Shown: positions 34,370 to 46,300 of the stretch, piece by piece
How positions within the stretch are numbered: position 1 is the stretch's first letter
Layout of the letters: each line of letters begins with the position of its first letter
Assembly (NCBI GenBank): GCA_003952965.2
Contig: RXIC02000066.1
Coordinates: 62,001 to 126,000, forward strand
DNA length: 64,000 nucleotides
From: Morella rubra
Lineage: Eukaryota; Streptophyta; Magnoliopsida; Fagales; Myricaceae
Direction of reading: 5' to 3'
Position numbers and translations under genes: made by a program
Notes under the pieces: generated by a model
The model's input: only the letters and a program-made list of their open reading frames with translations
Told to the model about the DNA's origin: nothing
Database searches by the model: none

Positions 34370-36852
34370 TCACAATGTTTCGTCCCCTCCTGGAGGAAGG
34401 TGGATGCCGCGAGTCCCTAAAGTCTCCACCAGCCTCTCGTAAATCTCCTTACCGCGCCCTTCTTTACGGACTTGGAAACGACTTCCTTCCCTCAGATAAG
34501 CTACTTCTAACACGGCCATAGCCACGCCGATACATCTGCGCGCCAAAACCGCAGGATCGCCAGGAAAAGCAGGCACTGCCGATAACTCGGCAACACGGAG
34601 AGTAAGACCTGTACGAGCCTCCTCCAGACCTCTCTTCTCGGCAGCAAATGAATCGGCAGCCTCACGCATAGCACGGCGAAGGCCCACCAGTTCGGTTCGA
34701 AGTGCCTCTTCTCTCTTCGAAGAAGACGCGCGAGAATCGCTCAAACGTTGCAAAAGCTCCGCCTTCTCCCGAGATAGACTAAGTTCGAAATCTACACGCC
34801 CCTGCTCAAGCCCATCAACAGTCTGCCGTAATTCAGCAACTTCGGTATCTCGAGAGGCAATGTCACGTTCTAAGTCCATCACCCTGGCCTCATACGTTTG
34901 CATCTGAAGATGAGTCCCACGGGCCACAGTCCGCAACTCCTCCACCAGTTTCCTCTGCGACTCCAAGTCACCCTCAAGCTTTCGCAGCTTCAAGCGAGAA
35001 GATTCCAATTCCTCGTCATGCTTCAACTCCGCCGCATCAAGAGCGGCAACCAACGACACACAATGAGAAAGACTGCGCGTGAGCCTGTCAATTTTTGCAT
35101 GTCGAGGGGCTCGCAATGCATCTTCCATCATCTCCTCGTTCAGAAGAGGTTGGGCATATGGTCTCGAACGCCACGAAGGTAATGCCGAGGGCTCAGAATC
35201 CGACTCCTCATCATCACCTGAGGAAGATGAACGAGTAACATGTTCCTTACCTTTACCTGAAGGAACGGAAAGGACCGCGAAGCCACCTGCAACATCGACC
35301 CGGTATCGTAGACTCGTTTGCCAAATCAAGTGCCGAAATACCGGAAATCACCAATAACAACCGCCCCAGATGTGCGGGGTTCCTCCAAGGGAGTTTCCAT
35401 CACCAACGGAGTGATGGAAGGCAGCGCTCCCGAGGACGAAATCGTGCCAGAATGCACCTCGACGCCACCGCAGCCTCCGGCAAATCTAACCCACCGGAAG
35501 AAGCGGAGTCGGATAACAATACTGCGTGCTGAAAGCCCGCGGGAGCCAGGGGCCTATCCCCCTCGTCAGCCTCTGAGCGCTCCGATGTCAAGGTTCCCGG
35601 CAGATTAGAAATCCTAGAGGATGAAGGAAGTTCACCTTGACCAGGAGGAGCCGTCAATGAAATGCTGAAAGAAGGAGTCCCGATCTCACGAATCACCTTC
35701 ACTGCGGGAACCGGTATCTCCGTGCGAACCCCAGAAGTAGGGCTCAACATGGGAGAGACATCCTCTAAACCTACAAATAACCAAACAACGACAAAATCAC
35801 GACTAATGAATAAATGAATCAAGGATTTCGGATGAAGAACACTCACCGTTACTCGCCGCACGTTTCGACGACATACGAGCCAAAGGAGCTTCCTCCGCCT
35901 CTTCTCCTCAGAAACCACAGGAGGAGGAGATGCCCTTCTTTTCTTCGAGGAGTGCCCATGAGAAGAACCCTCAACCTCTTGGGAATTCCTCCGTTTGGTA
36001 CCCCCAACTGAAACGCGAGAAGACTCTTTTCTCGAATCTTCACGTGGAAGACGCCCGCGAGGACTTCTCTCAGAACGAGGAGAGGGGTTCGCTCTAGGGG
36101 ATGGTTCGGACATAGTATACCCTAACCAACCCTCATTTTCCCTACAACCAAAGCGTTCCAGTCTATGGAACCAACTTCCAGAATGGCATCCACATGAGCT
36201 TGTTCCAACGGAGTAAGACCCTTGATGTCCCTCCTATACTGGTCTGGGACGGACCCAAAAGCCCAACACAGGGAAGACTCACTTTGACGATCCTCGCCAG
36301 GAAAACGCTCCCATCCAACACCAGACATAAAAAAATAACGATCGTGCCAACCCTTATTGGTGTCCGGGTAAGAAGTAATCGGGGAAACCCCTTGATTGCG
36401 AGGACGAAAATACCAAAATCTATCAACTTGGGTAGAACGAATGGGTGTATAGAACCACAGAAACTCCTTCAATGACAGTTGGCATTCAAGCCCGAGATAC
36501 ATCGGCCACATAACAGCACAGCCCATTAAAACCCTCCAAGCATTGGGGACTATCTGAGTCGGACACAAACGCAAAGACCTCAAAATTTTTCGAACACTAA
36601 GAGGGAGAGGAAATCTTACCCCAGATTTCAATGGAGCCTCAAAGAAACACATTTCTCCCTTTACTCCATCAGTGTAGGGCGTCTCGTTAGCAGACGGAAG
36701 GCGAAAACGGGTTTCCCTAGGAAAATGATATTCAGTGTAAAAGGCTTCAAAGTCTGTTTCCACCAGTTGGCTAGGGCCCCAACGCCCTCACGCCTCTCAG
36801 GCACCTTAAGAACTCTAGCAGCACCGCTCGAAGAACCTCCAACGTTCGCCAT
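34370..36852 (-). mobile_element. antisense extra ORF region of the Tat-like element (PF04195-type)
   Basis: Successive minus-strand reading frames: a start at 36852 (MANVGGSSSGAARVLKVPER), a frame at 36763-36122 with the plant 'putative gypsy-type transposon' domain (PF04195-like; GWHDRYFFMSG, LKEFLWFYTP), a basic Ser/Arg-rich frame at 36113-35400, and a coiled-coil frame at 35329-34370 (LESQRKLVEELRTVA, AELRQTVDGLEQG). Tat elements often carry such an ORF opposite to gag-pol. It is interrupted in a few places and treated as a fossil. Confidence 0.75.
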
Positions 36853-37341
36853 TGTAGAAAAATAAAAGGATGAATAGAGGGTAAAGATCAGAAGATGAAA
36901 GGCGAAGAGTCTAGAAGTATTTGGAAAATAACGCAAATAAGAGGGGCTAAATAAGGGAAAATACAATGACCAAAAAGCCCCTCAAAAGAAAACACGCGTT
37001 TCAAAGATTGACGCAATACTTTCCAAAACGACACTCTGTATATCCATAGCCGAATAGTCCCGAGAGATGACGGTTAATTTAAAAATGAAATGACACCCAG
37101 ATACGGGAAACGATGCGTCAGAAGATTTTCTACAACTTCTGCAACAATTCCCACCAAACCACGATCAACTGACTCAACGGCGTCAATTTACTAAATTACC
37201 CATCATCATAAAAAACAAGTAAAAGCAATCCATCGGGAAAGCCTATCGGACTTCCGAAATAAATCCGTATCCGAAGCCACGACGGAATCCCGTATGCACT
37301 CACGAAGGCCACGATCACACGACTACGTCGGCCACAACATC

Positions 37342-37348
37342 TATAAAA
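37342..37348 (+). promoter_or_regulatory. TATA box of first F-box-like unit
   Basis: TATAAAA about 55 bases before the ATG at 37401, in otherwise GC-richer DNA. Confidence 0.6.
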
Positions 37349-37400
37349 GGGACAACAAACACCCCGAACAAGAAAAAAAAACATTCAAAAAAAAACAAAA

Positions 37401-38340
37401 ATGGCAACAAAAATCCAGAAAACGGTCCCGGCACAAACAAAGGAGAACAGTCGGCTCCCATACCTCCCCCTCGATGTTCTAATCATCATCGCCAGCTATG
37501 TGGCGAAGCGCGACGCTAATGATTGGAAACAATTCAAGTTAGTGTCCCGAGAATTCTATCATGCAGCCTCGAACCAGTTATCCTTCAAAAGGATGAACCT
37601 GGAGGATTACTGCACACCCTGGCTGCCGACCCCTACCTGGCACAGGGTTAAGCAATTTTGTCGTGAAGCAAGAAACCCTCACGAAGTGTTCATGGAAGCG
37701 GCCCGACACCTCCGAGAAGAAGGAGTAACCCACATGTCATTCAGAAGGACATAAATCAGCACGTTTCTTCATGGCCATCCTGTACAATGCTGCACAAGAA
37801 GAAACGTTCCGCGCGCAAGCCCGCAACATAATCTGGCATTTACGCACGCAGCTCGGAAGGAAAGGAATGCGAATACTGATAAGCGTCATGCGAGGGTGGC
37901 TGACACACCACATTGGGTATGGCGGATTAAGTTTTCGCGTAGACAAATATGTCCTTTGTCCAGACGGCTATAACCCCCCTTTCATGGCGGATCGCGGAGA
38001 AAAGGCCAGAAGAAAGCCCTCTGTAAAACATGCTATGTAAATTGGGTGTTCAAACACCTCCACGAGCACATGTCAAGGCAATGGCCTGGTCCAATGCCTT
38101 ATTTCCTTTCCAGAATTAATAAAATCAACTTTTATTCTGCAAAAGTTCCTTTTATTCTTTACGATTGTAGCGTGGGACCAAATATTCTAACACTAACCAA
38201 ATCAGTTGGTCGCAACATTATCAAAGAAATGACTTTGCCAAAAATAAACCAACATCACTACAATATCAGCATGCGTCAACCAAGGACAGGAACCATATTT
38301 GGCACTACCGTCCGAATCAAAAAGCTGACCTAACCTATAT
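37401..38340 (+). pseudogene. F-box-like protein unit 1 (At2g35280/At1g67623-like)
   Basis: The start ATG at 37401 opens a 117-codon frame with an F-box-like core, LPYLPLDVLIIIASYVAKRD, then WKQFKLVSREFYHAA. The next open frame (37771-38040; MAILYNAAQEETFRAQARN, WLTHHIGYGGLSFRVDKYVLC) continues family-like sequence in another frame, so the unit is interrupted. F-box proteins of this plant family recruit targets to SCF ubiquitin ligases in theory; here that role is unlikely. It sits between the antisense ORF and a second unit, inside the inverted-repeat block, suggesting capture by an element. Confidence 0.6.
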
Positions 38341-38836
38341 GATCCCAAACCTTCAGACATTACAGAACTGCCACCGTAAGTGCGGACTATTCCGTCGCAA
38401 AGTGAAATGATATACATCAACCAGATACACCAAAAAGCCACGCGACACATAATCAAATCGAAGCGGCAAACGTCGAAGGCTGCAGCATTAAAAGCAACGT
38501 ACTGTTCGAAACGACACAACGCCACGCCTGAAATCGCAGGCGTGCCAATAGAGACCACGTGTTGTTAGGGACGACAATCAGCCGGAGCGTCGAATACCGA
38601 AAATGGCCGCATTTAATGCTACGCGTTACTCAAGACACGCGAAGAGATAACCACCCACGATCATCCGTGAAATTTTTGAGTGGCCACGTGTCAACTACGA
38701 GTGGGAGGCATTTAAAGCATAAGAAGCTAAAAGCGCGAAACCAAAGGGACGTGCAATTAGGAAGATGAAGAAAACAGCGCGCCGAAACTTGAACAGTCTT
38801 TCCCTCCTAAGAAGATAACCGTCAAGTACATACAGA

Positions 38837-38844
38837 TATAAAAA
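38837..38844 (+). promoter_or_regulatory. TATA box of second F-box-like unit
   Basis: TATAAAAA about 60 bases before the ATG at 38903, at the same spacing as in unit 1. Confidence 0.6.
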
Positions 38845-38902
38845 GGAGGGACTATCACAAGAAAAGAAAAAAAGGTCGTGGAAGATACCGAAGAAAAGAA
38901 AG

Positions 38903-39640
38903 ATGCGACCGACGAAACGAAGCCCTCGAGCCCTACCTGAAGAACTATGGTCCGAAGTGATAAGCAGGATTGTTCGTGACAACCCAGAGAATGGCAAAGC
39001 CTCTGCCTAGTGTCTAAACAATTTTATCAAGCAGCTCATGGACCGACGATCTATCGAAGGTTGAGGATTGAAGATATACCACCCCCATACCCCCTGACCG
39101 AAGTGTGGAAAACCCTCCGCAACAAATGTTACGCGAGCAAAAACCACATGAACTCTTCGTCCGAGGTAGCGAAAAAATGCGCTGGACCACAACAGTCGAA
39201 GAAGGACTGAAGGAAGTCCACGTTTCGGCAAAGGGGGGAAATCCGAAGGCCAAATACCTTCTCGCCTTGGCCTATCACCATCAAGGAGGGAACTCGAGGC
39301 AGACTGCCGTAGACATAATTTCAGAGCTCCGACAGGAACTACGAGCAGAACAAATGGAGGTTGTGCGAAAGACCATCCTAAATTGGGCAATGACTAGATG
39401 GGGTCGTGCTGATGAACACCAATATAGATTGAAAAACACGTTGAAATGCCCCAAAGAAACATCTTGTTACATCCCGGAGACAGCCGAGATCCCAACCTCA
39501 TTCCCAAATGGTGGGTCACCTATCGACACTATTTCTGCGACACCTGCTATGCAAACAAAGAGTTTCGATATTGTGATATATATTTACGTTCCACAGGAGA
39601 TGTAATCGAATGGGTGATTCCCCCTTGGACCGAGATGTAA
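38903..39640 (+). pseudogene. F-box-like protein unit 2 (At1g67623-like)
   Basis: The ATG at 38903 starts MRPTKRSPRALPEELWSEVI, an F-box-like opening (LPEELWSEVISRIV). Further frames give KQFYQAAHGPTIYRRLRIED, then EVHVSAKGGNPKAKYLLALA (a Sel1-like repeat, as in At1g67623-type proteins), then YFCDTCYANKEFRYCDIYL near 39540-39600. These lie in different frames, so the unit is interrupted. It is related in plan to unit 1 but clearly diverged from it, so the pair is not a recent duplication. Confidence 0.6.
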
Positions 39641-40074
39641 TCATTAATATAGATTCAGTTATGTCATGCATTAGCTTCTTTCTCCCCATACCTCGGCATC
39701 CGAAGCATAGCAAACATTCTCAACCCGATTCTGCAAATCTGCTCGAGAATGGGGGGACTCTGATGTGCCAATACTGAATCACATCCAGCCCAAACCAATT
39801 TGGGCCGAAAAATATGATTACTTCTTTCAAAAGCCCAACAGTTACAACCTAACCCACGTCGCATATTTCCCAAAAGAGAAAATCACTACATATGCCAAAC
39901 AGTTACCTAACGGCCCACGATAAGCCACGGCACCACGTTCCCACTATACCCGTAGCAGTTACGAATAACCGTGGAAAAAGGTGGAGAGAATATCACAGAG
40001 CACGACCTAACAGGGACAAGAACTACCCGCTAAAATCTCGGCTAGAGGAAAAGAGGGAACGTGGGCAAAAGCAC

Positions 40075-40104
40075 TATAAAAAGAGAAGCTAATGATGAGA
40101 ACAG
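40075..40104 (+). promoter_or_regulatory. third TATA-like start abutting the right inverted repeat
   Basis: TATAAAAAG at 40075 is followed by ATGATGAGAACAG and a good donor-like gtaagt at about 40104, right where the inverted repeat begins. It resembles the beginning of a third promoter-plus-first-exon module, with no coding continuation seen. Confidence 0.35.
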
Positions 40105-40290
40105 GTAAGTGATTTCTTATGTGATAAAATAGCAAAACTCGTATAAAAATAGGAGACTGACTTAAGCTTCGGAGGTTCCACACCTCGGAACCGGGGTCTT
40201 TTATTGTTTTACAGGGAAAGAAACGGGAAGATCAAGCTACATTTACTCTGACGTATTGACTATAAACCAACTGATTTATCAACTTGATTC
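40105..40290 (+). repeat. right inverted repeat of the composite block
   Basis: Near-identical reverse complement of the left copy at 32565-32750; outer edge approximate. Confidence 0.9.
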
Positions 40291-42277
40291 TATATTGTTT
40301 TATCGGTGACATGCACCCAGGATTTTCGTCTTTTAAGGTTAACTTTTATAGTATACTTAGTGTGCATTTGCGTATGAAATAGTACATGAACACCCTACCA
40401 ACAGTACTGTGAGAACTGGAGATCACGACGGTAGATCATCAAAAGTCGTAAGAGGATCTCTACTATATATATATATATATATCAAGAAAGTTAAAGAAAA
40501 AGTTTAAGTATACGTTAAAGGATAGCGCACAGAAGGGTTGCATGGTTTGAATAAGGACTTAGTTTGAAAGATCCGGGAAAATATGCTCGACGTTTTTTGA
40601 TCATCTGTCTCTGCTTATATATATATGATCGATCTCTTTGATGATCTCCTTTATCCTAAAGATATATTAATTCTATCTTATGCCTTGACATGCATGCTTC
40701 AATGACAAACATTTAGAGTTGTCGTTTGCAAAGTCCATCAACTTTCGTAGGCATTAGTGATCTAATGCTGTCAACTAACTGCATATAAATATATACAGGT
40801 ATATCCAACCCCCTTCCGCCCTCCTCCCCCCCCCAAAAAAAAAAAAAGGATATATATATATACATACCTGCAAAACGTATATCATGAAGAGGTACATTTA
40901 TAGATGTTGCACCCGATTGGACAGGTTAATTTATTGTTCTGAATTTTGATTTCAGTCAAAGCTGCTTCTATGAGCTCGAAGCTTCATATTAGAGCCTTTC
41001 CCGCATTTTGGTTGATTATTTATACTTAGTCATTAGCATGCGGATTTTGGCACAACCAGTACTCTCGTGTCCAACTCCTTTACTGTCGACGTCACTGCGG
41101 CCATTTGTCGATATATATTCATTTTTAATATGGCACTTGATATCATGTGGTCTAGAAATCAAATCCCAATCATATACTTAATTAATTTGCTTGCGTATAT
41201 ATATAGGCAGATATTAATTTTCCCTTTTAAGCAGAATTCAGCTTTTGAAGTGGCTATGCACGACAAGACCACCATATAGTGCCAATTACCTTTTAAAAGC
41301 CAGCGTCAACTAATGGAACCGCAATGATAAAATGGATGATACGGGCCTGTCAAAATTAAGTTCCTCTAAAAAAAAATGCTGTACATTGTTAATTAACAAG
41401 CCATCTTAATCTAAATGATCCCTGACGTGTCAGAAACTTCTCTTGATCATAGGGCCCGATTGTGTCTAGATATTATTGGCATCTTATCTAGAGGGGTTAT
41501 AAAGATCATCGAGCTGCTAGAACTCAATGACCAAAACCTAACCAAAATTTAAATTCATAAAGGAAATGATTTGCCGCCAAATTGAAAGACAAAGAAAATA
41601 AACTATGAAACCTAAAGTACGAACCTATCACACACTAGGCAAAAAAGTTTTATAATCAGTTCTTTTTAGGTACTGTTCCTGTGGATCCATCCCAAAACTT
41701 TGAACGTGCACAAATGTCTTCCACTTATTTGAATACTGCTAAACTTGAAGAATAGTTTATGCTTGATCCATATTATTTTTATCCCCAGATTTACAGATTA
41801 TATGGGTCTAAGTGGGGGTGGTGGGAGCTGGGGACCATTTGTACTACAATGGATACGGCTTTCTAGGGTTTATATATTTTTTTTTATAAACCATTTCCTT
41901 CCCGAATACTCCAGTGAGAATGTAGACATTCTGAAATAACTCGAGCAGTCAGGCTACCGGCCCTAAGTAGGAAAAAAATTTTAGTCTTTTAATTAATTTG
42001 TAGCCAAAGGATTATATGGGGAATTTATTTTTCCTAGGTATGGCAGGATTCTGTTAGATTTGGTTCTTCATGTTCTTAACATATGCTAAAGTACTCTTAC
42101 AATTAATCCTTGATTCTTCGTGCAGACTATATACTGATCATCATGAGCATAAGTAGTACTGTAGTTTTAATGTTCTGTTAATTAAGATTTTTGGGAGGAT
42201 ATATATAGTACTCCAAGTGCCTAATGCATGCAAGGGCAAATGATCAGGATCATGCTTCTAGATTATGTCTTTAGGCA

Positions 42278-42318
<41 letters not shown>

Positions 42319-42820
42319 ATACCACAATGATCATGGTGACACTTCAACACTTAATATGATCATCAAATGATCCTTTAGATTTTTTTCTGGCACTACGTAC
42401 GTACGCAGTGTGTTGTAAAAATTTATATGTAAATCATAACATGATGGCTTCAGTGGCAGGTGAAAAATTCGACCCCCATAAATTTTGATCCTAGATCCGC
42501 CACTGTACGTTGTGTGTTTTGTAAATCATAACATGATGGTTTCTTATTGAGCAATTCAGATTATAATATTATTTTAGTATTAATTAGAATATCTAAAAGA
42601 TACTTAACTTTTTCATTAGCTCATTTTATCTCACTAAATTACGTGTGGAAATTAAGTAGCAAAATTTAAACTGCATAAAAAATGGTTTAAATTAACGTAT
42701 TATGCACAATATATTATTAATTGAAAAGGGATTTAATCATGATTTCAAAATCCTATATAGTTATCTGACATGGGGATGCACAGACACATCCATATGCATA
42801 TTATGCATAAACGACATCCA
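40291..42820. other. AT-rich intergenic with TA microsatellites
   Basis: No gene recognised. (TA)n tracts lie at about 40464-40482 and 42281-42316. 'tcataacatgatgg' is repeated near 42434 and 42527. Confidence 0.55.
42281..42316. repeat. (AT)18 microsatellite
   Basis: An uninterrupted AT dinucleotide run of about 36 bases. Confidence 0.95.
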
Positions 42821-42829
42821 TATAAAATA
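42821..42829 (+). promoter_or_regulatory. TATA box of the NF-YB gene
   Basis: TATAAAATA, 80 bases upstream of the ATG at 42901; spacing fits a short 5' leader. Confidence 0.6.
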
Positions 42830-42900
42830 ACTGAGCTGAGGATCAAAAAGCAACATCTGTGTTCGAGAAGATCTAGTTGGATCGTCATCTAAATCAAGAA

Positions 42901-43347
42901 ATGGATGATGAGCAAGAGAGATTGCTGCCAATCGCAAACGTGGGTCGGATCATGAAGCAAATCCTTCCGGCCACTGCGAAGATTTCCAAGGAAGCCAAAC
43001 AAACCATGCAAGAATGTGCAACAGAGTTCATAAGCTTCGTTACAGCTGAGGCCTCTGACAAGTGTCACAAGGAGAATCGCAAGACTGTCAACGGGGATGA
43101 CATCTGTTGGGCTCTGAGCACTCTAGGGTTTGATAACTATGCTGAGGCCATAGTACGGTACTTATATAAATATAGGGAGGCTGAAAGGCAGAAAGCTAAC
43201 CAAAACAAAGGTAACAGTTCTCAAGATCAGCTTGAAGAATCGGACTATCGAAGCTGTGACCAACTTGGGAGGCAAACTGAAGCTCATACTCAATTAGAGT
43301 TTACAGCAATCGAGAAGGGTGATAGCTCTCAAGCAAAACCATCTTGA
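42901..43347 (+). CDS. NF-YB5: NF-YB transcription factor subunit, NF-YB5-like
   Basis: A single exon encodes about 148 residues. The histone-fold core spans about residues 8-97: [60 protein letters not shown] and [17 protein letters not shown]. The N-terminus is very short (MDDEQER) and the tail is Gln/Ser-rich and non-conserved, as in Arabidopsis NF-YB5. NF-YB pairs with NF-YC through the histone fold and, with NF-YA, binds CCAAT boxes in the nucleus. The in-frame TTG-initiated extension upstream lacks an ATG, so 42901 is the start. I call it the NF-YB4/5 branch and not LEC1-type, because of the core residues and the short N-terminus. Lack of introns is normal for this subfamily. Confidence 0.93.
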   Translation: MDDEQERLLPIANVGRIMKQILPATAKISKEAKQTMQECATEFISFVTAEASDKCHKENRKTVNGDDICWALSTLGFDNYAEAIVRYLYKYREAERQKANQNKGNSSQDQLEESDYRSCDQLGRQTEAHTQLEFTAIEKGDSSQAKPS

Positions 43348-46300
43348 ACGTCTATGTTAACCGCCCTATGATGAAGAAGAAGAATATCAGTGGTGGCACA
43401 GGTTAAGGCCATGTGGATGTAATATTCAACTGTGAAAGATTTGAATCTTTCTTCACTAGTTTGGTAGCGTGAGGTAAACTTGTATCTTTCTGCTTCACTT
43501 GATGTTTCGTTTTCCTGATTTCGTACTTCCTTTTTCTCTATTCGCCATGGAGGAGGAAAAGAACTTCTGTAGAAGGTGATAAAACAATATATATATATAT
43601 GTGGTTTGTCTTTCACTTTGCAGTTTATGGCAGATCGTAATGTTTTCATGGTTATTAGAACAATATCTGTAGAAAGTGATGAACAATATATGTAGTTTGG
43701 CTTGCCTTTTCGGCTGTAGAATAAAAAGTCGTGCATGATATATATAGATATCCCAATTATTTCATGAGCGTAGACGGAGATAGTGAGTTTGAATGGGAAA
43801 AGTTCATGAGCATATAGAATTTGTAGGACACCGGTACGAATATATTTTCTAAGGACGACCTTCGGACTCTAGAGACAAATTAACAATTGGCACAGTAAAT
43901 TCCAAGATTGTAAGAGGAGTTTTGATTAAGCGGACAGATATTCTATGAACTTCTTATATATTCCAACAAATTTAAGGATAATCAGGGCATATATCTGTCC
44001 ACCAAAACCTGGATGATTTGTTTGGGATTAATTAGTGCAATACCTTAAGGTTCTTCTATATCGACTGACTTCATGATCACAGTCCTTTCTTATCATTCTT
44101 TCCTTTGTGTTTTCTGTGCTACTATAAATTTCAAGTAATTAATCATACTAAAATATTACAACTATGAGATGATCAAGCTGGAGTGCAAAACCTAATTATA
44201 TTCTTGTCGACTGTATGATTATAGGTAACTCAAATGCTTCCCAGCTTCAGTTCCAATTACTTCCTTAAATTTTTTCATTCCTCGAGAATCAGAATACCCA
44301 GTGCATATGGGTGTACATTTTGGGAGATGTGAAATAACCAACTTATAAGAGTACTACTGGCTCATGTAGATGGCTACTTGTAATCACTGACATATCAGGT
44401 CTGTATTGTTAATTATTTGCATGGACATATCAGAACTGAGACTTTACTCTCACCGAGTTCATGAACACTTCTCCCTTTCCTGCTCATCTAAATCCCACCA
44501 GGGTTTCCTAGTTTTCCTATGCACCACTTTACGGATCCTTAATACTCCATTAATCTACTACTCTCTAGTCAACTCTTTATCGAAATTATACTATTAAAGA
44601 CTATTGTACTCCGGCGTCTCCAGTGACCACAAAAGAACAGGTGCTGAGCCAAATTTAACCTCTAGGTAGATCAAATCACTTGGCCGTTTCTGTCACTTGA
44701 GCATCCTTCAGTACCAACTCCGCCTTCCCCCAATCATTTCTCTCTAGAGAAGGCAAAAGAGAATTAAAGGAAGAAGATTTCAGTTCAGACATCTAATCAC
44801 ATCAGTTCCGAGCATCGACTCTAAATATAATATGGATTATAACCTCCCAATTCTCTCACGAACTAATTCCAGGGGATGTTTCTTGCTTGTACAGAGCTAG
44901 CTGTACGCCCAGCAATATCGTGCAGGTCGAGAGATTACTCAAATACAGTTTGCATTGGTCAAAGTAGCTAAAAATTGCATATATACTAGGTTTAGGACTC
45001 GGGAAACCCTAGACCTAGGGACCACAATCACGTGGATTTACATAACGTGGTTTGTCGTGAACATCCAGTTGATCTCTGGCATGTTATACTTTACTCTCTG
45101 AAAATAGATTAGGGTAATTTTCCCATAAAAGTTGATTGTAAAGTGTTACTAATAAAAATTAAATTTTGTAAGAGTTAGGGTTTCAACATGCAACCTAGGG
45201 TTTCTGCAAGTCCTTGGGACCACTTGTCAACTATCGTCTGGTATATATTGTTTTCCTCTCTCTTTTCTCTCATTTCCAAAAGATTAACTCAGAGGCGCGC
45301 TTAATGCAAAGGTATGGATCGAACCTATAACAAGGTATGGAAGAACCCTCCCACCACTTCATGAGTTTCCCCTATATTAAAGGAGAGAAATTGCCTCAAG
45401 GATGAGCATGGGAAAGAGAGAGCATCATACAGTGTACTTTTGTGATATAGTTGATGCAAAAGCTGAATACCTAAAAAACCAACCATTATACCAGTGCTGT
45501 ACCGTCTGACGCTTTTCTTGATAGGATATATAACTCCAAAAGCATCTATACTTTTGGACCATGAGCAATATATACCAAGGCAGTAATATTGCTTTATAGT
45601 GTTCTACTATTGGTCCAGCCATGTATACCAAGGCAGTATTGTTTCTTGGTCTTCTACCATGACAATTTTTAAAAGTTCGAAATCTTTAGGACTAGCTAGT
45701 ACTTATTCCAGTGTAGTACTATGTGATGGTTTCCTTAATATATAGAATAATTTTGAAAGCCTCGAAGAAATTGGAACCAACTACAACAATGCAGTACTAT
45801 ATAACACGGTTTCCTTTATTGAATGATTTCGGATAAATGTTGCTTCCATGGATTTCCGGTATCGAGCTTCATAACCTGCTCATTACTGGATGCTTGTCAG
45901 GGAGTGCAAACTGGCACTTCGGCAACAGTGAATGCATTTAATTACGACAAATTGGCGTCGTACAGCAGTTGGTGCACCCATTTTTCAGGAAGGAGGCCAG
46001 CAAAGTGCCCATGGGTTGTCCATATGAGGTGCACAAGTTTTGCCTTATAAGCAGAATGCAACTACTTTGTTGAAGATTGCAGTTAGGGCATGCCCTAAGA
46101 CCTTAAAACACTTTCATTAATGATGCTCCTTAATGATAGTACTTTGATCTTGTTAAGACCCTATATATATATATTGATGGTTCATGATTCCCCAATAAAC
46201 TGTAGATCGAATACTTGAAGGACTTATAAATTAGCTGAGTCATGTCATATTATTATCCCTATCTATGCCTTTTGACGTTTTCTCGTGACAATGTACATGT

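Larger units (their letters stand above)
32565..40290. mobile_element. composite block bounded by inverted repeats, with broken Tat-like Ty3/gypsy and F-box units
   Basis: Inverted repeats of about 170 bases (about 32565-32750 and 40105-40290) share 'ggttccgaggtgtggaacct' and surrounding sequence at high identity, so they are young compared with the interior. Between them, in order: an integrase fragment on the plus strand, an irregular tandem-repeat patch, a set of minus-strand ORFs with a PF04195-like domain, and two plus-strand F-box-like units. Integrase followed by tandem repeats and an antisense extra ORF matches the 3' half of Tat-lineage Ty3/gypsy elements. The retroelement part is 5'-truncated and clearly broken in several places. 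Inverted repeats are not LTRs, so the block is a rearranged or composite structure. Confidence 0.65.

Noticed and set aside
34898-36475. Plus-strand frames in the antisense ORF region
   Set aside because: Shadows of the minus-strand coiled-coil and PF04195-like frames.
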